From assembly GCA_017632495.1 (NCBI GenBank), contig JAGBRG010000160.1, positions 1 to 5,836 of the forward strand: DNA of 5,836 bases, read 5' to 3'. The notes under the pieces are model-generated. The model did no database searches and was not told the origin of the DNA. It worked only from the letters and a program-made list of their open reading frames with translations. The DNA is from Spirochaetales bacterium (GTDB taxonomy: Bacteria; Spirochaetota; Spirochaetia; Sphaerochaetales; Sphaerochaetaceae). Positions 1 to 5,151 of the stretch are shown piece by piece; the stretch's first letter is position 1; every line of letters begins with the position of its first letter. Made by a program: the position numbers and the translations under genes.

Positions 1-824
1 AGGCTTTTGAAGACCTGTCGATAAAGAATCAGAAGTATATCAGGGAAGTTACCAGGGTAACCGCGGAGAAGGAGAGAATCGGTGCCGAGCTTAATGTTGC
101 CACTCAGATTCAGGCAGACATGCTTCCAAGCATCTTCCCGCCTTATCCTAACAAGACAGAGTTTGATGTCTTTGCCACAATGCATCCTGCAAAGGAAGTC
201 GGAGGCGATTTCTATGACTTCTTCCTCGTTGATGACGATCATTTGGCTCTTGTCATAGCCGATGTCTCAGGAAAGGGCGTTCCGGCAGCTTTGTTCATGG
301 TCATTGCAAAGACTCTGATCAAGAACAGGGCCCAGATGGGTGGAACTCCGTCCGAGATTCTCTTTGATGTCAACAACCAGCTGGCCGAAGGAAACAAGGC
401 TGATTTCTTCGTGACCGTCTGGCTTGCCATAGTCGATGTCAGAAACGGAGAAGGCTTGGTTTCCAACGCAGGTCATGAGTATCCGTGCCTGAAGAAGAAG
501 GACGGTAAGTTTGAGCTTATCAAATACCGCCATTCACCTGCCGTTGCCGTCATGGAGAACATGAAGTTCCCTGATCACAAGATCAAGCTTGATCCGGGTG
601 ACAAGGTGTTTGTCTATACAGACGGAGTAGTTGAAGCTACCAATGGTCAGGAAGAACTCTTCGGAGAGAAGAGAATGCTTGAGGCTCTGAACAGCAATCC
701 CGATGCTTCGATCAGAGCACTTCTGAGCAACGTCAATGCTGGAATCAACCGTTTCACTGAGGGAGTTCAGCAATTTGACGACATCACAATGCTCTGTATG
801 GAGTATTTGGGAAGTAAGAGCTGA
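1..824 (+). CDS. SpoIIE/PP2C-type serine phosphatase, C-terminal part (5' end outside window)
   Basis: The reading frame is open from base 3, so the gene enters from the left edge and the ATG at 120 is internal. About 273 residues are visible. The first ~39 form a charged helical linker ending in AELNVATQIQADMLP, the conserved junction that precedes the phosphatase domain in RsbU/SpoIIE-type proteins; the preceding AFEDLSIKN resembles the end of a HAMP domain, so a membrane sensor upstream is likely (inference). The PP2C/SpoIIE metal-site motifs are all present, counted from base 3: GGDFYD (Asp69, Asp72), IADVSGKG (Asp87), SNAGH (154-158), YTDGVVEA (Asp207) and FDDITML (Asp259/260). It should therefore be an active Mn/Mg-dependent Ser/Thr phosphatase. 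Proteins of this family dephosphorylate STAS anti-sigma-factor antagonists, and the next gene encodes one. Family assignment is firm; the input signal is unknown. Confidence 0.93.
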   Translation, partial: AFEDLSIKNQKYIREVTRVTAEKERIGAELNVATQIQADMLPSIFPPYPNKTEFDVFATMHPAKEVGGDFYDFFLVDDDHLALVIADVSGKGVPAALFMVIAKTLIKNRAQMGGTPSEILFDVNNQLAEGNKADFFVTVWLAIVDVRNGEGLVSNAGHEYPCLKKKDGKFELIKYRHSPAVAVMENMKFPDHKIKLDPGDKVFVYTDGVVEATNGQEELFGEKRMLEALNSNPDASIRALLSNVNAGINRFTEGVQQFDDITMLCMEYLGSKS

Positions 825-826
825 AT

Positions 827-871
827 TTGAACAAAGGATATGGATTTTTTTCGGAAATAAGAGTATATAAT
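827..871 (+). promoter_or_regulatory. Possible promoter for the STAS gene
   Basis: A perfect TATAAT lies at 866-871, 33 bases before the STAS start codon. The -35 is poor: TGGATT at 841-846 (3 of 6 matches, 19-base spacing) is the nearest candidate, while the better TTGAAC at 827-832 is too far away (33 bases). The 80-base gap after the phosphatase stop and this -10 suggest that the STAS gene can be transcribed separately from the phosphatase, but read-through is equally possible because no terminator is seen in the gap. Confidence 0.35.
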
Positions 872-904
872 ACGTAAGGACACTTTTGTCCGAGGAGGAT
901 TTCA

Positions 905-1201
905 ATGGAATTCAAGAAGAATGTAGAGGGAACTAAGATCACATACAACGTGTCAGGTCGTCTTGACACCAATACAGCTCCTGTTCTCAACGCAGATCTT
1001 ACTGAGTCTCTCGATGGCATGACTGAGCTTATTCTGGATCTCAATGATCTTGAATACATCTCATCTGCAGGAGTTCGTGTCCTTCTTTCCGCATATAAGA
1101 CAATGAGCAAGCGCGGCGGTATGGTTCTGAAGAATCTTCCGGAGATGGTACGCGAGGTTCTTTCAGTAACCGGACTTCTGGATTTCTTCACAATCCAGTA
1201 A
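905..1201 (+). CDS. STAS-domain anti-sigma-factor antagonist (SpoIIAA/RsbV-like)
   Basis: This 98-residue protein has the usual length of single-domain anti-anti-sigma factors. The whole protein is one STAS domain: a beta-rich start (KITYNVSGRLDT), the central strand LILDLNDLEY (42-51), then the phospho-acceptor loop and helix YISSAGVRVLLSAYK. Ser53/Ser54 occupy the loop where SpoIIAA and RsbV are phosphorylated by their anti-sigma kinase. When unphosphorylated, such proteins bind the kinase/anti-sigma factor and free the sigma factor or another client. The ATG at 905 follows a strong GAGGAGG (892-898) by six bases. The gene ends in tandem stops (TAATAA). It lies downstream of a SpoIIE-type phosphatase, its expected activator; the kinase partner is not in the window. 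The SSAG form, with Ala just before the Gly, is one of the common versions of this loop. The client regulated is unknown. Confidence 0.92.
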   Translation: MEFKKNVEGTKITYNVSGRLDTNTAPVLNADLTESLDGMTELILDLNDLEYISSAGVRVLLSAYKTMSKRGGMVLKNLPEMVREVLSVTGLLDFFTIQ

Positions 1202-1214
1202 TAAGTACCGAGAC

Positions 1215-1260
1215 AGACAAAAAGAAGACGGTTTGGGCCGTCTTCTTTTATTTTGTCTCT
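1215..1260. terminator. Bidirectional intrinsic terminator between convergent genes
   Basis: GAAGACGG (1224-1231) pairs perfectly with CCGTCTTC (1238-1245) around a six-base loop. The stem can be extended by A-T pairs, and then by AGAC (1215-1218) with GTCT (1255-1258). On the + strand the stem is followed by TTTTATTTT; on the - strand it is followed by TTTTTGTC. It lies 22 bases after the STAS stop and about 60 bases beyond the gntR stop, so it can end both convergent transcripts. Bases 1261-1306, between it and gntR, hold nothing else that I can identify. Confidence 0.85.
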
Positions 1261-1306
1261 TTCGGGGTCTCCGTATATGGGTCCCAAAAGGGTAATAACT
1301 GATATA

Positions 1307-1957
1307 TTACTTGAAGAACTGTGGGTAAGCCCTGCGGTATCCGGCTGTCTCCATATCAAGTTTTGAAATGTGCTTGCGCTCAAGATTCAGCACATCCTGA
1401 ACAGATCCTTCCTTAAGAGCGTTTAAAATGATTTTGTGCTGCTCTATGGCATTTGAGAAGATTTCATCGAAAAGATAGCTTACCATTCTGATGCGGTGAT
1501 AGTTTCCGCTTGTAGACAGAATCTGATCAAAAACTTTCTCATGTCCGCAGGCCTGGAAAAGCAGCCTATGCATATCATTGTCAAGTTTAAGGAAGGTGGT
1601 TGTGTCTCTGCATGCAAAACAATCCATCTGCTTCTTTATGCTAATTTCCCATTGTTCAATGAGTTGCTTGCTGATTCCGTTGTCAAAAGCCTTCTCAACC
1701 GCACCCAGTTCAAGATAAAGTCTGTGAAATCTTTCATCCCTGACCTTGGACATGTTTATAAGAGAAACGGATGTTCCGCTTTGGGGTTTAATCTCCACAA
1801 GGCCCTCATTCTGAAGCCTTTTCAGAGCATCACGGATGGGGGAGATACTGACATTGTAAAGCGGTTTGAGTGTGGTGAAGCTCAGTTCTGTTCCTGGCTT
1901 CATCTCAAGACTGAGTATTTTGGATCGCAGGTCGTTGTAGACTAAATCGGTTAACAT
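1307..1957 (-). CDS. GntR-family transcriptional regulator, FadR/FCD subfamily; likely repressor of the divergent hexuronate operon
   Basis: Counted from the ATG at 1957 the protein has 216 residues. Residues ~3-66 are a GntR winged helix-turn-helix (LRSKILSLEMKPGTELS, then SPIRDALKRLQNEGLVEI and the wing KPQSGTSV). Residues ~75-205 are an all-helical FCD ligand domain. Asp126, His130, His174 and His196 follow the one-Asp/three-His metal-site pattern of the FCD family, so a metal-assisted sugar-acid or carboxylate effector is expected. The frame also offers a TTG 18 bases upstream (1975). It has no ribosome site and lies upstream of the best promoter's -10, so I prefer the ATG. Even the ATG has only a weak GGA upstream. 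The gene is divergent from the uxaE-like operon and shares its control region, the usual setting of a local repressor induced by a pathway intermediate. Its codons look more AT-rich than those of the operon. The DNA target and effector are inferred. Confidence 0.9.
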   Translation of the reverse strand: MLTDLVYNDLRSKILSLEMKPGTELSFTTLKPLYNVSISPIRDALKRLQNEGLVEIKPQSGTSVSLINMSKVRDERFHRLYLELGAVEKAFDNGISKQLIEQWEISIKKQMDCFACRDTTTFLKLDNDMHRLLFQACGHEKVFDQILSTSGNYHRIRMVSYLFDEIFSNAIEQHKIILNALKEGSVQDVLNLERKHISKLDMETAGYRRAYPQFFK

Positions 1958-1963
1958 ACTTTT

Positions 1964-1992
1964 ATTATCCAACAAAGTTTTTTTAATTTCAA
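1964..1992 (-). promoter_or_regulatory. gntR promoter (predicted)
   Basis: Read on the - strand, TTGAAA (1992-1987, 5 of 6) and GATAAT (1969-1964, 5 of 6) are separated by exactly 17 bases. Only six bases lie between the -10 and the gntR ATG, so transcription would start at or next to the start codon. A second, weaker pair upstream (TTCCCA at 2052-2047 and TAAAAT at 2029-2024, 17-base spacing) could give a leadered transcript. Confidence 0.55.
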
Positions 1993-2008
1993 CTAATATT
2001 TCAGTTGA
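1989..2008. promoter_or_regulatory. Inverted repeat joining the two divergent -35 elements; candidate GntR operator
   Basis: TCAACT (1989-1994) and AGTTGA (2003-2008) are perfect inverted arms around eight bases. The left arm overlaps the gntR -35 and the right arm overlaps the uxaE -35, so a dimer bound here would block both promoters. The shared TTGA in each arm partly follows from there being two divergent -35 elements; the extra two paired bases per arm are the evidence for a real operator. Confidence 0.5.
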
Positions 2009-2033
2009 TTTGTCAGCAATTTCATTTTATGAT
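2005..2033 (+). promoter_or_regulatory. Promoter of the uxaE-uxuB-kinase operon (predicted)
   Basis: TTGATT (2005-2010) and TATGAT (2028-2033) are 17 bases apart, which fits a housekeeping-sigma promoter. Initiation would fall near 2040, leaving a leader of about 50 bases before the uxaE ATG. The -35 overlaps the right arm of the inverted repeat at 1989-2008. Confidence 0.6.
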
Positions 2034-2044
2034 GAACATGGTAC

Positions 2045-2065
2045 TGTGGGAAGTATGGGCCCACA
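2045..2065. repeat. Inverted repeat in the operon leader (TGTGGG-N9-CCCACA)
   Basis: TGTGGG (2045-2050) and CCCACA (2060-2065) are exact inverted arms around nine bases. The right part also forms a tighter near-palindrome, TATGGGCCCACA (2054-2065), with one mismatched pair. It starts just after the predicted transcription start, so it could be a roadblock operator or an RNA hairpin at the 5' end of the message. Confidence 0.45.
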
Positions 2066-2083
2066 TATGAAACATATGGAGGA
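2064..2083 (+). promoter_or_regulatory. uxaE: Palindrome next to the uxaE ribosome binding site
   Basis: CATATG (2064-2069), AAA, CATATG (2073-2078) is a 15-base perfect inverted repeat that is also a direct repeat. Its last G is the first base of the Shine-Dalgarno GGAGGA (2078-2083), which is six bases before the ATG at 2090. It may be a second operator or an element affecting ribosome access; it could also be chance in AT-rich DNA. Confidence 0.4.
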
Positions 2084-2089
2084 AAGCTA

Positions 2090-3526
2090 ATGTTCAAAAC
2101 ATCCGATGGTCGTCAGTTCGACATCTATAAGGACTCGGTGAACGATGGTCTCTGCATGGTAGCTGCAGAAGACAATGACTATTTTGTTGCAGATCCTGCA
2201 CTCGGTTTCGAGGGTGAAAGGGTCAGCGCAGATGGAAAGGAGTGGACATTGGCTCCCCTTTGCCATGCAAACGCAGTTAAGATGCGTGCACTTTTCCCAT
2301 GGACAACTCCGACAAGAGTTCTGGACAGGGATAAGACAGTGGGTGTGGGAGACCGCCTCGGAATCGCAACAGACGGACATCTCAGAGTTTTCAAGAAGTA
2401 TCCTGAGGTGACACCGATTCTGGCTCAGCAGTCAATCAGAGAGCTGAACCTTACAGACAGGACATTCGCTGATGTCATCGACAGCGCAAGCTTTGCTGTT
2501 TTCAGATGCGGCTACAAGACAGGCTGGGGTGCTGACGGAGACCACGTCAAGACAGCTTCAGAGGTCAGCTATGCTCTTGAGAGCGGATGCACCATGATTA
2601 CACTGGACTGCAGTGAGCAGATTGACAATACAATCGAGCATCTTTCAAAGGAACAGGTCTTTGCCAAGTATGTTCCCAATAAGGAGCTTGAGGATATCTA
2701 TATGAATAAGAGCTTCGATGTCGGAGAGGGTGTTGTCATCTCATTCGACGAGGAGCTTTACAAGAGAACCGTTCTCATCTATTCAAAGGCAATCGAGCAT
2801 GCCATTGATATCTTCTTCAACAAGATCATCAGCAACGGCAAGCAGCTTGCAGACTTTGAGGTCTCAATCGACGAGACAATGACTCCGACCCTTCCTGCAC
2901 AGCACTTCTTTGTTGCCAACGAGCTTGTAAGACACAAGGTCCGCGTCAGCACAGTTGCTCCGAGATTCTGCGGAGAGTTCCAGAAGGGTATCGATTACAT
3001 AGGTGATATCAAGCAGTTCTCAGCAGAGATGAAGATCCATGCTGCTATCTCAAGACATTTCGGCTACAAGATTTCCATCCACAGCGGATCAGATAAGTTC
3101 TCCATCTTCCCGTCAGCAGGAAAGGAGACAAAGGGCCGCTTCCACCTCAAGACTGCCGGAACAAACTGGCTTGAGGCTATGAAGCTTGTTGCAATAAAGG
3201 ATCCGAGCCTTTACAGAGCTGTCCACAAGTATGCCCTTACCGCATTTGAGGCGGCAACAGCTTACTATCATGTCACAACCGATCTTAACAAGATTCCGAA
3301 TATCGACACACTTACCGATGCACAGCTTCCTGATCTGTTCAAGCTGAACGACTCAAGGCAGCTGATTCACATCACATACGGTCTGATTCTCAATGAGAAG
3401 AACAAAGACGGAAGCTATACCTTCAAGGACAGCCTCTACAAGCTGTGGAGAAAGTACAGAGAAGAGTATGCACAGCTTCTCTTCGATCATATCGGACATC
3501 ATGTCAAAGACATTCTCCAGAAGTAA
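2090..3526 (+). CDS. uxaE: Tagaturonate epimerase (UxaE family)
   Basis: This 478-residue protein matches the UxaE family in length and conserved blocks. UxaE was described in Thermotoga maritima as the enzyme interconverting D-tagaturonate and D-fructuronate, linking the galacturonate branch to the glucuronate branch in the cytoplasm. Diagnostic stretches are GYKTGWGADGDHVKTA (141-156), the acidic SIDETMTPT (259-267), QHFFVANEL (271-279), APRFCGEFQKGIDYIGD (290-306), the polar HSGSDKFSIFPS (331-342) and KGRFHLKTAGTNWLEA (348-363). His152, Asp261, Glu262, His272, His331, Asp335, Lys336 and His352 are candidates for metal or substrate contacts. I infer these from conservation and chemistry, not from a structure seen here. 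There is no signal peptide. The ATG at 2090 has GGAGGA six bases upstream. It is first in a three-gene operon with a UxuB-like reductase and a sugar kinase, and divergent from a FadR-type regulator, which supports the hexuronate role. A different hexuronate or ketose-acid substrate cannot be excluded. Confidence 0.85.
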   Translation: MFKTSDGRQFDIYKDSVNDGLCMVAAEDNDYFVADPALGFEGERVSADGKEWTLAPLCHANAVKMRALFPWTTPTRVLDRDKTVGVGDRLGIATDGHLRVFKKYPEVTPILAQQSIRELNLTDRTFADVIDSASFAVFRCGYKTGWGADGDHVKTASEVSYALESGCTMITLDCSEQIDNTIEHLSKEQVFAKYVPNKELEDIYMNKSFDVGEGVVISFDEELYKRTVLIYSKAIEHAIDIFFNKIISNGKQLADFEVSIDETMTPTLPAQHFFVANELVRHKVRVSTVAPRFCGEFQKGIDYIGDIKQFSAEMKIHAAISRHFGYKISIHSGSDKFSIFPSAGKETKGRFHLKTAGTNWLEAMKLVAIKDPSLYRAVHKYALTAFEAATAYYHVTTDLNKIPNIDTLTDAQLPDLFKLNDSRQLIHITYGLILNEKNKDGSYTFKDSLYKLWRKYREEYAQLLFDHIGHHVKDILQK

Positions 3527-3528
3527 TT

Positions 3529-3543
3529 AAGGAGGCTCCTGTG
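3529..3543 (+). promoter_or_regulatory. Ribosome binding site that fixes a GTG start for the reductase
   Basis: AAGGAGG (3529-3535) lies three bases... that is, directly after the uxaE stop region, and five bases before GTG at 3541. It is the strongest Shine-Dalgarno near this gene. The in-frame ATG at 3445 lies inside the uxaE coding sequence, lacks such a site, and would add 32 residues with no resemblance to the family, so GTG is the start. Confidence 0.85.
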
Positions 3544-5136
3544 AAACTTAACTTAAAGAGCATTGAAAACGCTGAATCCAGGAAACAGTGGATTGAGAAG
3601 GGCTATAAGCTCCCTCAGTATGACATTGAGAAAATGAGAGAAAACACCGCCAAGGCCTGCAAATGGGTCCATTTCGGTGGTGGAAACATTTTCCGCATCT
3701 TCCTTGCCGCAAGGATGCAGGACCTTCTGAACAAGAATCTTGCAGACAGCGGAATCGTTGTAGGAGAAGGTTTTGACGAGGAAGTCGTTACAAAGGGTTA
3801 CAAGCCTTTTGACAACATCAACATCAACGTCACCCTCAAGGCCGACGGAACCGTTGACAAGGAAGTCTGCGCCTCCGTCGCAGATGCAATGGTCTGCAAC
3901 ACCCAGAGACCTGAGTGGAAGAACTTCGTGGAGATTTTCAAGAATCCCGCTCTTCAGATGGTCAGCTTCACCATCACGGAGAAGGGCTATGCAACAGCTC
4001 CGCAGTATGTTCAGGATGACATTCTCAGAGGACCTGAGAAGTGTTCTACAATCTGCTGCATGGTTGTCTCCCTTCTTAATGAGAGATTCAAGGCCGGAAA
4101 ACATCCTATCGCCGTCGTGAGCATGGACAACTGCTCTCAGAACGGACTTAAGCTTTTCACCGGAATCTCCACAATCGCAAAGAGATGGGCCGAAATGGGC
4201 ATGGTCTCACAGGATTTCGTAACATGGCTCTGCGATGAGAAGCAGGTCAGCTTCCCGTGGTCAATGATTGATAAAATCACTCCCAGACCGGATCCGATGG
4301 TCTGTGAGACCTTGAAGAAGGACGGAGTTGAGGACATGGATGTCATCATCACCGCCAAGAGGTCCTATGTTGCAGCATTCGTCAACTCAGAGGAGTGCGA
4401 GTACCTTGTCGTTGAGGATAAGTTCCCCAACGGAAGACCTGCCCTGGACAAGGCCGGTGTCTACTTCACAGACCGTGACACAGTCACAAAGGTCGAGCGC
4501 ATGAAGGTCTGCACCTGCCTCAATCCTCTTCACACAGCAATGAGCGTCATGGGATGTCTATTGGGATACACCAAGATCTCCGACGAGATGAAGGACCAGG
4601 ATATCGTCAAATACATCGAAAGACTGGGCTATGTCGAGGGCCTTCCTGTTGTCACAGATCCCAAGATCCTTTCTCCGAAGTCATTCATCGACGATGTCGT
4701 CTACAAGAGACTTCCCAATCCGTTCATGCCTGACACTCCGCAGAGAATCGCAACCGATACAAGCCAGAAGCTTGCAATCCGCTTCGGCGAGACCGTCAAG
4801 GCATACAGAGAGAACAATATGGACCTGTCAAATCTCAAGGTCATCCCCGTTGTCCTGGCTTCATGGATCAGATACCTTCTGGCCATCGATGACAACGGAA
4901 ATCCGTTCGAGCTCAGTCCGGATCCGCTTGCTGAGTCAGCACATGCCGATATCAGCTCAATCAGCTTCGGAAAGGCTTTAAAGGGCGGTGAGCTGGATAA
5001 GATTCTCTCAAGAGAGGATATCTGGGGATACAACGTCCTCAAGTCACCGCTTTGCGATGCAGTCATTTCCGCTTTCCAGAGCATGAACGCAGGTCCCGGT
5101 GCAGTAAGGAAGACCCTGCATAATACAGTAGCTTAA
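3541..5136 (+). CDS. Mannitol dehydrogenase family oxidoreductase, probable fructuronate reductase (UxuB-like)
   Basis: This 531-residue protein starts at GTG and belongs to the long-chain mannitol dehydrogenase/UxuB family. Visible hallmarks are HFGGGNIFR (44-52, the N-terminal dinucleotide-binding loop), FTITEKGY (143-150), SMDNCSQNG (194-202), FPWSMIDKITPRPDP (238-252), and the catalytic region around Lys322, Asn328 and His331 (ERMKVCTCLNPLH), followed by the C-terminal helical domain (SWIRYLLAIDDNG, 441-453). Given its position after a tagaturonate/fructuronate epimerase, the likely reaction is NADH-dependent reduction of D-fructuronate to D-mannonate. Tagaturonate to altronate, or a mannitol/arabinitol activity, are the alternatives within the family. 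The NPLH version of the active site replaces the more familiar NGSH, and the lysine is one residue further from the Asn than in classical UxuB/mannitol dehydrogenase, which points to a separate subfamily. It starts 14 bases after uxaE and ends 15 bases before the kinase gene, so the three should be co-transcribed. Confidence 0.85.
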   Translation: MKLNLKSIENAESRKQWIEKGYKLPQYDIEKMRENTAKACKWVHFGGGNIFRIFLAARMQDLLNKNLADSGIVVGEGFDEEVVTKGYKPFDNININVTLKADGTVDKEVCASVADAMVCNTQRPEWKNFVEIFKNPALQMVSFTITEKGYATAPQYVQDDILRGPEKCSTICCMVVSLLNERFKAGKHPIAVVSMDNCSQNGLKLFTGISTIAKRWAEMGMVSQDFVTWLCDEKQVSFPWSMIDKITPRPDPMVCETLKKDGVEDMDVIITAKRSYVAAFVNSEECEYLVVEDKFPNGRPALDKAGVYFTDRDTVTKVERMKVCTCLNPLHTAMSVMGCLLGYTKISDEMKDQDIVKYIERLGYVEGLPVVTDPKILSPKSFIDDVVYKRLPNPFMPDTPQRIATDTSQKLAIRFGETVKAYRENNMDLSNLKVIPVVLASWIRYLLAIDDNGNPFELSPDPLAESAHADISSISFGKALKGGELDKILSREDIWGYNVLKSPLCDAVISAFQSMNAGPGAVRKTLHNTVA

Positions 5137-5151
5137 GAGAGGAGACAGAAA

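Noticed and set aside
120..824. ATG at 120 as the start of the phosphatase gene
   Set aside because: The frame is open upstream to the window edge and encodes the conserved linker (AELNVATQIQAD) that leads into the phosphatase domain; there is no ribosome site before this ATG.
784..1383. 199-codon - strand open frame across the STAS gene and terminator
   Set aside because: It runs through the bidirectional terminator and overlaps two well-supported genes; its composition looks random.
1496..1945. 149-codon + strand open frame antisense to gntR
   Set aside because: It is a shadow of the GntR gene in another frame, with no ribosome site and no recognisable domain.
1958..1975. TTG start for the GntR regulator
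   Set aside because: It has no Shine-Dalgarno and lies upstream of the -10 of the best promoter. Not fully excluded if transcription starts further upstream.
3445..3540. N-terminal extension of the reductase from ATG 3445
   Set aside because: It would overlap the end of uxaE by 82 bases and has no ribosome site; GTG 3541 follows AAGGAGG at the right distance and begins family-like sequence.
3530..3540. AGGAG-G-CTCCT palindrome at the reductase ribosome site as a regulatory hairpin
   Set aside because: The loop would be a single base, so the full arms cannot pair in one RNA; the symmetry follows from the Shine-Dalgarno and a chance CTCCT.
3817..3834. Short AACATC-type tandem repeat in the reductase
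   Set aside because: It is explained by the coding of an Asn-Ile-Asn-Ile-Asn stretch in a conserved beta strand region.
3553..4104. 183-codon - strand open frame inside the reductase gene
   Set aside because: It is antisense to a clearly conserved coding sequence and shows no domain or start signals.
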